This document shows positions 22,701 to 34,186 of a DNA stretch of 64,000 nt, one piece after another. Both the position numbers and the translations under genes were made by a program. The DNA is from Deinandra increscens subsp. villosa (Eukaryota > Streptophyta > Magnoliopsida > Asterales > Asteraceae), in NCBI GenBank assembly GCA_039602395.1, contig JBCNJP010000027.1, positions 112,756,354-112,820,353 on the forward strand, in the 5' to 3' direction. Within the stretch, counting starts at the first letter, position 1; each line of letters begins with the position of its first letter. The notes below the pieces were generated by a model. The model was not told the DNA's origin and did no database searches. It worked only from the letters and a program-made list of their open reading frames with translations.

Positions 22701-23497
22701 TACACATTGACTCTCCAAAGCCAAACCAACTAAATTTCAACTTATTTTTTTTAACTTTAAAGAAAAGAGCATCTTCACCAAATTTGTTAAAACATGCTTT
22801 TATATTGAAATGTTAGCATAACTAACGTCTATTGAGTTTTGAATTTTAAACATTATGTCGAATCATAGTTTAAAAAAAAAGCATCTTCACCAAACTTGTT
22901 AAAACATGCTTTTATATTGAAATGTTAGCGTAACTAACGTCTATTGAGTTTTGAATTTTAAACATTATTAAGTTTTAAGCATAACTAACGTCTATGAAAG
23001 AGGGTTGCGGCGCAGCTTGTTACCCGGCTACCACCCATTTCTTTGTAATTACTTTTAGTTGATATCTAAAACATTAAGTCGAACCATATGTCTTAAGTTG
23101 AAAGGGTTAATTGGTGAAAAATATTGGAGCTTTGTTTGAAGCTGCAACAATCGAGTCTTATTTATCACATTGAGATTTATGAAGTAGGAATATCTTGTAA
23201 CCTTATCCCCAGTGGATATCCCGGTGATTAAAGGGTAACTCTTACAATTAGATATTCAAGTTATGCTCCCTTTTATGACTTACATTTTATTATTCATGTA
23301 TTCGGATATTTATTTTTACATTATTATATTTGTGACCAATATATATTCTTATTTGGGTGTTTGTTATTATGTAATCGACATATCCAAGGCTAGATAGACT
23401 ACACCGATGCTAAAAATAAGAAAATTAAAAGATGTATAATACAATATATCACTAGAGTATTAGATAAACTACAGAAAACAAGTATCGGGTTGCTTGT
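19739..23497. other. Intron-like host or captured gene DNA, no identifiable product
   Basis: Begins with 5'-UTR-like sequence ending GCAGAAATGG followed at once by GTATGC (19847-19860), the layout of a plant gene whose first coding exon is only a start codon, as in many ribosomal protein genes. I cannot find a convincing second exon. CAG- and GT-bounded blocks occur at 20172, 20888 and 21290-21410; the last (KKNKGKEGIGDHKWKQ) is not a domain I know. GATAATGACGTGATC occurs twice, about 360 bp apart (20371 and 20741). The rest is AT-rich. Confidence 0.35.
22769..22975. repeat. 112-bp tandem duplication
   Basis: GCATCTTCACCAAA...AACATTAT occurs at 22769 and again at 22881 with only a few differences. 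The block AACGTCTATGAAAGAGGGTTG following at about 22985 partly repeats 22671. It looks like slippage or unequal crossing-over in spacer DNA. Confidence 0.85.
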
Positions 23498-23930
23498 TTG
23501 TCGTCACCGCAACATTCAAACAAAAGACGAATAACACACTATAATAGTTTTGGGTGGAGAGCTATGTTGGGAAGGCTTGCCACGAGAGATGGGTTGGCTA
23601 GAAGGCACGTCCCTATTGAGAACCTCTTGCGCCCCTTGTGTATCGAAGCTCTCGTGTCTGCCGAGCATCTTTTCACTGGTTGTTTTGTCGCAATGGTTGT
23701 TTGGCAAGCTATTTCTGAGTGGTGCAACATTGAGCAAATTTTTGCTTTTTCGGTGACAGATTTACTGCAGACCCCGAAGCTGCCTTCTGGCGATGGTGGC
23801 TGTGATCCGTATTGGCTGTTGGTGTATTTGGTGTGAGCGGAATGAGGTTGTCTTCTCTAATAAACCTCCTTCTATTCAAAGTATTTTGATGGGTGTTAGA
23901 TGTTGCTGTGATCTTTGGCTTTTGTAAGGT
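23498..23930 (+). pseudogene. LINE 3' remnant: RT zinc-binding (zf-RVT) region
   Basis: The translation has the pattern of the zinc-binding region at the end of plant non-LTR retrotransposon pol: WRAMLGRLATRDGLARRHV, then PLC and EALVSAEHLFTGC, then VWQAISEWC. After a frameshift at about 23815, text like CIWCERNEVVFSNK follows, which is the usual continuation. The reverse transcriptase and endonuclease upstream are absent, consistent with the 5' truncation common in LINE insertion. One Cys-X2-Cys half is degenerate. Confidence 0.8.
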
Positions 23931-24029
23931 TATGCGATTAATGTGGTGTTAAGGGGTGTTTTTGTTTCTGATGTAGTCTGTTGGGTTGTGTGTCTCTTTT
24001 GTTGTTTTCTGTTGTTGGGGTTGGCTCCC

Positions 24030-24160
24030 TTTTTTTTTTTTTTTGAATGGCAAATTTGGATCACTGACGGGGGCATTACCCACCCACCCGATCATCTCCA
24101 ATCTCCATCAGGAGGAAACTCATCATAGGTGAGAAAACCCCCTTACCATCTTGGTGTGGG
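24030..24160 (-). mobile_element. 3' end of a minus-strand retroposon with poly(A)
   Basis: A run of 15 T at 24030-24044 reads as a poly(A) tail on the minus strand, preceded there by TTTGCCATTC and a C/G-rich segment. It lies tail to tail against the end of the LINE remnant. The element's other end is not evident, so it may be a truncated LINE or a SINE. Confidence 0.45.
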
Positions 24161-25838
24161 TGTTTTTGTTTTATAAAATTGCAGCAGTTAAAAAAAAGAA
24201 GAAATTTGGGTTTATCTAGGTTGCTCATAACTCTATGTTGCGTTATACTATACGGGTCAGTTTACTCGATTGTTCCAAGTAGTTCCTATTACCTGCATGT
24301 GATTCTGCTTCATTGAAGGAACCTTTTTTTGTTTAGGTTCATTAGTTTTTGGGTTTCCAGTTATGCATATCTTATCTCCGGTTATGTTCTGAAGGTGAAA
24401 GGATTTTTTTGCTACTTCATTAGTGCTCGATTCATACATTGGAACTTTTACTAATATTTGTTACTGTTAATGCATTTGATGGAACTATTCTATTCGCAAT
24501 TTGTTTTAGACCATTTTTAATTTTTTTCGAACTTTTGATTAATGATGGCATTTGTTATAGTGAAGGCTCGAACCACGAGTTGTGCCCAAAACTTTGGTTT
24601 TGTCCTACTCTCTATTCCTGCTTTTTTGCTGAAGAGTTGTGCAAATATGAGCCTCCGAATAATATACTCTTTCAATATAATTAGCAATAATACAATCTCT
24701 CAATATTAGCAATATATACTGAAATGAAGTTTGTTCGTTTTTGTTAATAAAAAAAATAAGCAGGTATTAAAACTTCCAACATATTCCATATTTGTCCATT
24801 GCTTATGTTTTTGTTTTTTTTGACCCATTGATGATTGATCCGGTTACTTTAAATAAGGAAATCTTACATAGCCTTTATTTACTAAGTTTTGTTAAAAAAG
24901 GTTTATATGTAGGAATTTTTACATTATATTCCATCATTTTTGTATGTTCCTTCTATTGTTTTTAATTATATGGACACCTAATATAAATGTTACTATTTGT
25001 CAAAAATTATAAGTAGTGAAAAATGAAGTTAGAGGATTTGATTCAAGTATATATATTTGGTTTTCCCCACAACTTTCATAAGAAAACACAAGTTTCTTTT
25101 GTTTAATACTCGAGATAACTGTCATAGGTATTCCATTTTTTCGATGGGTACTTCTGCATTCACTTTGAAATTTGAGCTGGGAATGACATTTATTTACATG
25201 CTTTTTCACATTTACAATACCATTTATGATTTATCAATGGTTTGATGCTAGAAACTTGTCTAACTTAGTATTGTTAGTAAAAAATAGGAATTTTTACATA
25301 TATTACCCTTACTAAGCCCCTTAATTACATATATACCCAATGCTAAACTTTAATTACATATATACCCATTTTCTATAAAACTACCCATCTACCCTTCCTA
25401 ATTTTGAAAGAAAAATAAAAAGAATTTTATTTAAGAACTAAGAATATGAATTCAATTCAACATCACCCCCATTTGACCTATACTTGCCGGAAGGCACCCA
25501 CCCAAATCACTATTTGCCAAAACCAACACCGAAACCGGCGAGTTACCTAAATTTGGCGAGATACCGAACTTAAACCGGTTGTCATTAAAAAAAACCGCAT
25601 CAAATTATTATCAAACAGCTTAACCGGAACACACCCCTCAAATCAATTAAACCTCTTAATGAACCAGACCTGGTCCGATTTACCCTATTTACAGTAACTT
25701 ATTTGTTTATTAGTGTTTGGTTGGATGTCTTAGCATTGTTTTGGAAAAAAAAATCGAAGCTCAGTACATTCTTTTAGAAATGAGTTCTGTCCATATTTGT
25801 AGCAATGTAGAGTAACATATTTGTTTCATATTAATCAA
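24161..25838. other. AT-rich spacer
   Basis: No gene recognised. 25275-25400 contains repeated ATTACATATATACCC units that recur in inverted orientation at 36930-37015. 25440-25690 is C-rich with ACCGG/CCGGT-like words but no reading frame. Confidence 0.4.
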
Positions 25839-26153
25839 CTAGGTTACTAACCTGTGTATTACACGGGTTTGAAATTACGTTCATGATATTAGATTAAAAA
25901 AAAAGAGATTTTAAAATTATAAATGACGTAATTTATTATAAAATATTAATTGATAATTTAATACATTAATTTATCAAATCTACATTAACTTTATCATTTT
26001 CTAAATGAAAATTTAGTTTGAACAAAATTGGTAATTACTCTTAATTGGTAATTTACTAAATTGATAAATGAATGTTGTTTTGACACGTGTCACTGCTGAT
26101 GTGGACCTCCTAGAAAGAAGACACGTGACAACCATTTTAGTGCTTTATTAAGA
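25839..26153 (-). mobile_element. H1: short non-autonomous Helitron
   Basis: On the minus strand it starts TCTTAATAAAGCACTAAA and ends with a hairpin (about 8-bp arms around 25848-25866) followed by CTAG, flanked by A on the left and T on the right as expected for insertion between A and T. The 5' 40 bases align closely with element H3 at 39006-39374. No coding capacity in its 315 bp. Confidence 0.8.
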
Positions 26154-26319
26154 TCTACCTATATATTAAACAAAACATATCAAGTTGATTTGGCACATTA
26201 TTAGGTTGTCCACATCATCAAGTGATGAGGTGGCATCCTCTCACATTAACCAAATCCTATGTGTCAAATTCTTGACTTTTTTACTTTTCTTTAAAAATTT
26301 CACGTTTAATCTGGTTAAT

Positions 26320-26700
26320 TCCGCGGATCCGGGTTACATCCGGATGTTATTTTCGACCCGAGTATATAATCTCTTTTTGAAACCGTATTGTCATTTTTCA
26401 CGTAACAATTTAGGGTTTTCCTTTGAGGTTCTCTCGATCTCACCAAGCGTATCTCCGACTCCGCCTTCGTCTGTTCAATCATCTCCGGTATGTTCAATCT
26501 CCGATCTGGTACCGAGTGTGTTCCGATTTGTTACAGATTTGTAACTGATTTCGTTTTCTGTCTCTAATTCTCCGTGTTCTCCGATTAGGGTTTTACGGAT
26601 ACGGAGTCGTAGCCGCCGCCGCCTTTCTCTCTCGCAGTCGTGGAACAGTGTTATAGGGCTCCTCTAAGTTTATCTCTCGCAGCGCAGCAACCCAACAGGT
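26320..26700 (+). other. Promoter/5'-leader-like region of the Helitron gene
   Basis: GC-richer than its surroundings, with TATATAAT at about 26363, TTAGGGTTTT, pyrimidine-rich patches and CCGCCGCCGCC, ending at CAACAG followed by GTATGA (26698-26700), a plausible exon 1-intron 1 boundary. No start codon that leads into the B3-like exon is evident. Confidence 0.4.
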
Positions 26701-28101
26701 ATGAATTTGATCTTCTTCGATAGAAACATCAATACTTTTATATTTTCCTCGATCGAAATCCTCCCTGTTTGTTTAATTGATCAATTTTAGAAGATCCGTA
26801 AGTTTTTTTATCGATATCGAATCCTGTTTGTTTAATTGATCGATTGAAGAAAATTATTGTTTTATTTAATTCAAACTTGGAAGATTTCAGTGGTTTATCT
26901 AATTGGTTTTGTATGTTATAGATCATTAGATAAATGACAGTGTTATTAATTATTGGTCAGTTGAATTCCCTTTGTTTACTTTTCTGATTCGATTTGATCA
27001 TCACAGTGGATTCATTGTTAGTTCACTTATATGTTTGATTATTGATCATTATATATAATAGTTCATCGTTTTAGAACTTGATTGTCTAATGTTATTCTAG
27101 ATTATTATATTTTGACGCTCGAGTTGAGAATTCAGCTAGGATTGTTTAGGATTTTTGTAGAAATCGATTTTGGCTATTTAGCTTAAACCATGAACAACTG
27201 TTTTGATTGTTGGCATAAGTTATCTGAGGTCTGAAAGGTAAAAAAAGAAACATTTTTCATCTACCATTGGACATGAGGTGATAAATTTTTGACGACATAT
27301 ATGGTATAGAAAGTTTAAGATGAGAACCAATACTTCCGATTTAAGGTTGTTTTTGCAATTGTGTTATAGCATTTGTTTGTTTTTATATTGGACATGAGCT
27401 GATAACTTTTTCATGAAATATATGGTATAGAATGTTAAAGATAATGTCAATTGTGTTATAGCCTCTCTGTTTGCTGGGAATGTTATGTGTTAATGTATTT
27501 ATATGTTTGCTACACAAACAAGAACCAATACTTCCATTTTAAGTTGTTTTACTGAGTTTTATAGGCAAGACAATTCATTTTAAACAATTCTTTTATTCTT
27601 AGCTTTACATAAAGGTAAATCAATATTTATTCTGCTCACAATTTGAAAATTTGTTGGTCAAAACACTTTAGAACTTACAAGGTAAATCCATATTTATGTT
27701 AGAACTTATTATAAGAGTAAATGACATGAGTTTGAATAGTTAACTTGAATTTGAGATCTCATTTTCTCATGTTGTGTTGTAGGCTTACTTAAGCATTTGG
27801 AATTGGACAGCTTTTTAGGTACTTTCGTTGTGTTAAGTTAAATGTGATTTAGATGATATAATGGATTCTCTTTATATTTCTCAGAATTATCAAGGGTTGA
27901 GGGGGATGTAAACTGCTCTAATAATGGAAATAATCTATACTATAGTCTATAGAAGATGGTCCGTAGTAATGTGAAAATTGAAAAAAATAAAACTTTAGTT
28001 GCTTTGTGTTTATGGATAGGTTTTGAATTAAAAATGGGAATTATTATTTTATAGATTTTAAGTTTGTTTTCTCATTTTCTAAGAATGAGGCTACTAGAAT
28101 A

Positions 28102-28263
28102 GGGTAAACAATATTTATGAGTATAGGTTCTCTTAATGAATTATATCTTATATGAGAGTAACTACAGATTGGTTAGAGATGGAATATGGTAAATAATATT
28201 TATAAGTATAGGTTCTCTTAATGAGTTTATATCTTATATGAGAGTAACTACAGATTGGTTAGA
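28102..28263. repeat. 85-bp tandem duplication in H2 intron
   Basis: GTATAGGTTCTCTTAATGA with its downstream 60 bases is repeated with an 85-bp period. Other diverged duplications in the same intron lie at 27260-27460 and 29280-29480. Confidence 0.8.
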
Positions 28264-28569
28264 TAGTGAATAACGGGTGGTGCAAATGTTTTACCTATGT
28301 TTGATTGGAAATTTATTTTTTGTTATTTAAAAACTCACATGAGCAGATTATATCATTTAGCTTTTATTTATTATATTTGTTTGAATGGATGTTTAATTGT
28401 CTTAATTTCTATTTGTTTGAATTGATGCTTATTGTACCATTTATGTTTCGCAATTCTCAAGTGATCCCTAGCCTTAATTAGTTAATTCTACTTCTAAAAA
28501 ATAAATTTCTTCTAATCTAAGGAGTTATATGTTGTGTTGCTATTAGCATTTTCAGTTTGATTTTTTCAG

Positions 28570-28931
28570 AGGTTCCCTGCAAGGTTGGCTAGATTAGCCA
28601 ACCTTCAGCATGAAATGGAGGTGGAACTGTTTTATGAAGACGGCAATGGTGAACCTTTTGAGGTCCGACAAGAGATGAATATGGGCAGACCTCGGTACGT
28701 AAGTTTTTGTGGTTAAAGTTATTATGAAACTAGGTAGATCTCATAGTTGAAAAGTAAATTGGTTGAAGGTTCAATCCTAATTTTTATATTTCTCTATTGT
28801 TTTTGTTTTGCGTATAGGTTTAACATATCTGGTTGGATGGGTTTTGTTAATGATAAAGGTATCCATTTAGGCCAGGAGCTCAGGTTGAGGTATGGTTCTG
28901 TCCAAAACGCAATTTTCATTTCTAATGTTTA
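28570..28931 (+). CDS. B3-like DNA-binding domain exons (Helitron-borne)
   Basis: Two exons can be joined in frame: 28570-28694 (after TTTTTTCAG, before GTACGT) and one starting at 28818 (after CGTATAG). Together they read FPARLARLANL ... EVELFYEDGNGEPFEVR ... GRPRFNISGWMGFV followed by NDKGIHLGQELRLRYG. This pattern (hydrophobic strand, ISGW, FV, GI then LG) fits the second half of a plant B3 fold, which binds DNA in transcription factors. If exon 3 is read through, the frame stops at TAG 28929-28931; if the GTATGG donor after 28889 is used, it joins the RPA exon at 30208 in phase. No start codon for the first exon was found. Assignment to B3 is from pattern only. Confidence 0.55.
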
Positions 28932-29851
28932 GCATGGTGACTCATTCTGGTGGTAGACTTCTTTTGGTTTTAGTAAAGAATTAGTATTAGAAAGAAATTG
29001 ATCCGACCCATGTTTATGATGTTTGTTTTGGTAGAACGATTTGTTTTGATAACTTAGTCTTTTGTGAAACATGGTGGTTTATTTTCATGATACATGTATC
29101 ATGGCAAGCATGATAGGTTTATTATTTGTGTAAATATCATGGCAAGTATAAAACTTGATGCTACTACTGATTATCATTTGTAGTCCTCTAGGTGAAGTAT
29201 GAAATTATCAACTAGAAAAACATCATGTTAACATCATTGTAAATGATTTGTTTAAGGGTAGACTAATTTTGATTATTTAGAATTTTGTAAATTTGTTCAG
29301 CTTTCCCGAATAAGTGAATTGTTTAACTTATCATTAAAATTGAATATTCTGAATTTTTTTGAATTGGTCAACTTTTCGAAATATATGATTTGTTAAAGAT
29401 ATCATTAAATTTTAATATTCAGAATCTTTTTAAATTCTTTAACTTTCCGAAATACTATAACTACAATCTCGGATATTAATTTAGGTAATTGATTGTTTTG
29501 AAATTTAAAAGTTTCCTAAACTTTGACTTAATTTTTGGATTAATTAAATCCGCAAAATAATAATATCATACCCAAAATAACATCTATATTTATTTAGAAA
29601 CAATCTCGAAGAAATTGCAATAAAACCATTAGATATTTTGCAGAACTACAATAAATCTCATATGTATATTACGAAGGAATAAATAATAATTTGGCTAAAT
29701 AGATGACAACTTTATAATGTATTTACCATAATTTTATATCTAATGAATTACAAAAAATAATCCACAATTTTATATATAATACAATAAACACCAACATTAT
29801 AAAAAATAAACGTTACTTCTTTCCTAATACATTCTAAAATTATTTAATAAA

Positions 29852-29855
<4 letters not shown>

Positions 29856-29889
<34 letters not shown>
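29856..29889. repeat. (AT)n microsatellite
   Basis: Seventeen AT units in intronic DNA of H2. Confidence 0.95.
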
Positions 29890-29892
<3 letters not shown>

Positions 29893-30207
29893 GAAAAAAT
29901 TAATGATAATGACGTTTTTTTAAGTTACAAATTTAGGTAATAAAAGTAAATGTTATACATATTTGGAAAAAATTGTCGATTATTACGATTTGTTATTTTA
30001 AATTAGGAATTCAGCTAATCTTTAGGAATTAGTTACAGATTTCTAAAATCCGTAATTTAAAAATCCGTAATTTAAAACGGATTTTTTTATCATGTATTAA
30101 ATATTTGATTTTTTAAAAATTAATTTATATGATAACTTCAAATTTTAAATGATTATTTTTTCCAAAAATAAGTTTTTCTATATTTAGATTTTTTATATTT
30201 TTTGCAG

Positions 30208-31064
30208 GTTGAAGCTGTTGATCAAGGTTCAGGATGCGACTGGATCAGTTATATTGACCCTTTTCGATAAAGAGCTCAGGAAGATGTTAAAGGTCACATC
30301 AGCTGAATTGTTGAGCAAAGACTTTGAGGTAATACATACGATGTTAAATAATTATTTTTAGGTGTTCTATAATTTTCCTTGATGTTACTATTTTTTTGTA
30401 TGGTTTTTAGGTTGGGAAATATCCCGTTGAGCTAGAAGCTATTTTTGAGAGAAGATTGGCTATCAAGGTCGATATTAGTGATTTCAACATCGAGCATGAT
30501 TATAGATATTTTACAATTGAATCACTCACTGATAGTAAATCAGTTATATCTGTCCTAGATGAGAGGCACAACAAAGACGAGGTGAGTTTTTTAGTGTATT
30601 CTATTTTCTCTGCTTTATATCATCACTCATATTAAATAATCTCACGTTATAATGTTTATTTTCTACTTAGAATGTTCTCTCTCAATCTCTCGACTTTTCC
30701 TCGCAAGGACCTGGAGATAATGAAAGTTGTGTGAATAAAGTATGTAACTATATTTAAACATAAACTCATAAATTTCTTATTATAATTTTCAAAACCTATT
30801 TATATTATATTTAATTTTTTAATAATACTTTTATACTGTTAATTACAGGAGGTGATAGATATCAGTGACATGAAGAGTCAGAATCAAAAAGATCTGAAAG
30901 GTAAAGGAAACTTTCAACATGATGATTTGAAGCGGAAACTTAATGATATCTATGATGTTAAAGATGGAGCAGGTTCATCTCCAATAAAGTCTGCTCCTGA
31001 TGCGGCTACTGGAAGTCAATCTTCCTTTGATCAGGATTTGTTGGTTCCAAAAGTCGAGAAATAG
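30208..31064 (+). CDS. RPA70-like C-terminal OB-fold exons (Helitron-borne)
   Basis: Four exons with canonical GT-AG borders: 30208-30328, 30411-30581, 30671-30739 and 30849-31064 (TAG at 31062). The exons after the first are in phase 0 and open throughout. The first reads KVQDATGSVILTLFDKEL, the second YPVELEAIFERRLAIKVDIS then FNIEHDYRYFTI. This is the C-terminal single-strand-DNA-binding OB fold of the large replication protein A subunit; the last two exons are a Ser/Lys-rich tail ending PKVEK. The upstream OB folds and the zinc ribbon of full RPA70 are missing. RPA-like genes are frequent passengers of plant Helitrons. Clean splice sites and absence of stops suggest recent capture or selection. 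Confidence 0.8.
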
Positions 31065-31551
31065 CTTTGAATCGAAGGATGTTTGGTGGTCGAGTCGAGT
31101 TCTTATTTTTTAAAGTTTGGTGAACAATTGTAATTTATTTGTCTTTTCTGGTTTGCTTTTGGTTGATGACATTGGTTTGGTTGTTTATTTTTATGGACAA
31201 TGGTTATTTTGTAAACCTATATGCATGGTTTGATTTTATTTATTTTGTTTATTATTTAACTCTTGGTATTATTTTGGTTTTTAAAATTTGTTGTAGTGAT
31301 TCATATGTATTTAAAACTTAAAAATTTTCGAATTATAATTGGTAGATTTTAACTTTAATTATTACTGATTAATTTTTTAAAATTTTAATTTTTAAAAAAA
31401 TTCTTTCAACCAATGTTACAAGAGATATAGTGTATAAATATATCTTCTCGAATTTGTAATTGTTATTGAATTTTTTTTATTATTGAATATTGTTTTACCG
31501 ATAAGATTTTTTTGGATAGTATATATATCTATCTATATATATATATATATA

Positions 31552-31740
31552 GTGAAAAGTTCATTGTAGACACCCCCATAAGTGTAGACAGGTAGACACC
31601 ATTTTTCACCATTAGATCTCTTGATCTAATGGTTGTGATTAATTTTCTTTTTTCTTTTTTTCTTTTTTCTCATTAATTAGAAACTTTCACATGTGAAAAA
31701 GAGCTATTTCACATGCGAAAGTGTCTACAATGAACCTCAC

Positions 31741-31745
<5 letters not shown>
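31552..31745. mobile_element. MITE-like inverted-repeat element in (TA)n DNA
   Basis: The left end GTGAAAAGTTCATTGTAGAC and the right end GTCTACAATGAACCTCACCC form terminal inverted repeats of about 22 bp. The centre holds two perfect palindromes, ATTAGATCTCTTGATCTAAT (4-bp loop) and TTTCACATGTGAAA. Both sides are (TA)n, suggesting a TA target duplication. Confidence 0.7.

Positions 31746-31796
<51 letters not shown>
31745..31796. repeat. (AT)n microsatellite
   Basis: About 26 AT units between the MITE and the 3' hairpin of Helitron H2. Confidence 0.95.
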
Positions 31797-31797
<1 letters not shown>

Positions 31798-31836
31798 ATG
31801 TTCTAGACCCGGGTATTTACCCGGGTAAGTGGCTAG

Positions 31837-34100
31837 TTAAAGATTAAAGATATCTTTCATTGTTTTGGAAAAAAATCATACAGTAGCATTATTATAGAAA
31901 AGAATTATTTGTTCCATATATATTTACATATTTATATAATATACAATAGAATTTCTAAGTTGAATAGTATTGTTTGTGGGTTTTGAAAATTGGCCACAAC
32001 TTTTTATTCTTTTGACAATTTTAGTCCTTGAGCACTACTATCCTTTTATTTCTTCATTTCTTATTTTTCCCCGAGTCTTTTTACAGCTAATTCATCTTCT
32101 CTTTCTAATCACATAACCCTAAAGCATCAAAGTCTCCGTCGAATCTGGTGACCGTCGAGTTTGCATGTTCGATCTGAGACCAAATCACGGCTCTCTCTGT
32201 CGCTCTCTCTCTTGCTATTACTTCGATCTGAGGCTAAATTGGCGATCTGAGGCCAAATCGAGTTTGCATGTTCGATTTGAGGCCAAATCGGCGAACCAAC
32301 AGCCAGGCTTTCATCTTTCTATGGGGTTTTCTAATGAAGCAGCCAACGAGAATTATCTTTCGCTCCCATATCCCTGGTTGCGAGATTCGACAGACCCTAA
32401 TTTCCAAATTCTTTTTGTTTTTCCACTCTCTCTACCATGTTCTTCGTTCTCGCAATCCTAATCGCAGTCGCAAGTTTTAATCGGACCGCTCTCCGATTGT
32501 TGTTCAATGAAATTCTTTCTTAATCTCACATGCTTTGAATTTTTGTTTTTGCAGGCATCGATTAGAGGCTTCTTACAAAGTGCAACTGCGTCCGCTTTGG
32601 GATTTGACTGAGCGTGGGAAAGCCTAGCATAAACCTCCTGGTATTTTGTTACCTCAATTTGATGTTATCTTCATGATATCTTAAAATCTTAAATCTTGCA
32701 GATATTTTGGTTGATAATTGTGTGATTCGCAGAAATCATATGATGGATATTTGTGAGCGCTTCCTACTCAAGTATGTTTGTGTATTGAGAATTGAAATCT
32801 CTTTTTGCTTGATCGGTGTAATCTCATATAATTTTGTTTGATTATGTATTCAGTCTAATCAAGCTAGCGCCACTACTGCACAGTCACTTAGGGTATGCAT
32901 GCTTTTTCACCTAAAATTATTGTTGATTTACTTTGAATTTTTGAAAAATTCTACAATGTAGATAGATTTTTTTTTTTACCTTTTTGCAACTAAATTTTCC
33001 TGGGTTAGTGAAACAGTGCGAATGTAGACTTTGAAGATCTATTAGAGCAATTTAGGTGATTGGTATGTGATTGTGCTTCTATTAGATACGTGCTTTGTTA
33101 AACAAGGACATGATTGCTTAAAGTTAGGTTATTGAAGTATCATAAAAAAACAATAGAAAGATTTCCTGTATTTGGTGTATATGGGGTTTGTGTATTGGGT
33201 TGTTTAATTTCTTTGGTTTGAGCTGAGCATATATTCATCCAAATTGAATAACCAGTTGAATTGTGACATCTAAAGAACGGAACCAAACTGGGCTCAAAAT
33301 ATGCATAACTGAAAGTCCATCAAATTCAAAATTAGTACTCATTCATTTATACTTCATCCCCCTTCCTCAAATTCTATGATAACACTTTAACATCCAAAAT
33401 TACGTGTCTTTAAATTCATTAATGTTCTTTGATGATAAAATTAGGATTTTTAATCATTTTGCTTTTTGCTATTAGTTGAAAGAACAAACCATCAGTAGCA
33501 CATACTATAACAAGAGTAATGGGATCAGGGGTATTATCACTATCAAGAGTAATGGATCATGTGGTAAGTTCCAAAGGTTGGTAACATTATGAGGAACCAA
33601 TTACTCATATAAGTATCTCATCTTTTATATATTTTTCCCTCTTTTATTTTAACCTGAAATGATCTCATCATCTCATAATTATTTGAATCATAATTGAGTT
33701 TATCAAATAGCATCTCAAGGGTCCTGCAAATTATAGAATGAGTGTCATGGGGAAGGTAGAGCAGCTAGGGGCCCTAGAAGTGCTCCATCCAATTTGCCAT
33801 CGTTGCTTTTAAATGCAAAATTTGCTACGTAGAAACTCTACTAAGAACATTTTCTATAACTTTGTTCATCATGTTTTGCCCTTACAATTAAGTAGTTAAA
33901 AAAAACAATATCTTAAACAGGACTACGAAGGATGAATCTTGGATTATCTATCATTTCTCCCAAATGGAATCATCATGGAAACAGGTACACATGGAGTTAA
34001 ATAAGTTTAACTAAATTCATTATTATCCCTTGGCTATTATAATTATTATGTTTACTGTATCCATTCATTCTCAAGAAATATGGGTTACAAACGAATTCCA
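31837..34100. other. Leader-like and intron-like DNA, unidentified
   Basis: 32090-32520 has gene-leader character: AACCCTAAAG, CTCTCTCTGTCGCTCTCTCT and three diverged copies of a TTCGATCTGAGGCCAAAT unit (about 32168, 32222 and 32272). Short CAG- and GT-bounded blocks follow at about 32555-32640, 32865-32893 and 33716-33830. I could not join them into a recognisable protein. Confidence 0.35.
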
Positions 34101-34106
34101 TACAGG

Positions 34107-34186
34107 TCCCACCTGCATTGAATAAGTTCACCAACACCCTTGAGAAGAATCTTGGTAATAATCTACATAACAACTCATTTGTGCAA
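34107..34186 (+). pseudogene. Ribosomal protein eL8 (L7a) exon fragment
   Basis: After a CAG at 34105 the frame reads VPPALNKFTNTLEKNLGNNL, closely matching the conserved VPPALNQFTKTLDKNLATNL segment of cytosolic 60S ribosomal protein eL8/L7a. Substitutions at conserved positions and the decay of the following sequence (HNNSF in place of the usual hydrophobic Lys-rich run) indicate a dead copy. No neighbouring eL8 exons were recognised. Confidence 0.6.

Larger units (their letters stand above)
26154..31836 (+). mobile_element. H2: gene-carrying Helitron (5.7 kb)
   Basis: Starts TCTACCTATATATTAAAC right after an A and ends with a perfect 9-bp-arm hairpin ACCCGGGTATTTACCCGGGT (31808-31827), AAGTGG, then CTAG and a T. 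These are the hallmarks of a Helitron. No Rep/helicase gene is present, so it needs a helper. It carries a promoter/leader-like region (26320-26700), B3-like exons, RPA70-like exons and intronic DNA with tandem duplications. A small inverted-repeat element and (AT)n DNA have inserted just before the 3' hairpin. Confidence 0.82.

Noticed and set aside
22769..22975. CRISPR-like or regulatory array
   Set aside because: Only two long units without spacers; an ordinary tandem duplication in a plant nuclear spacer.
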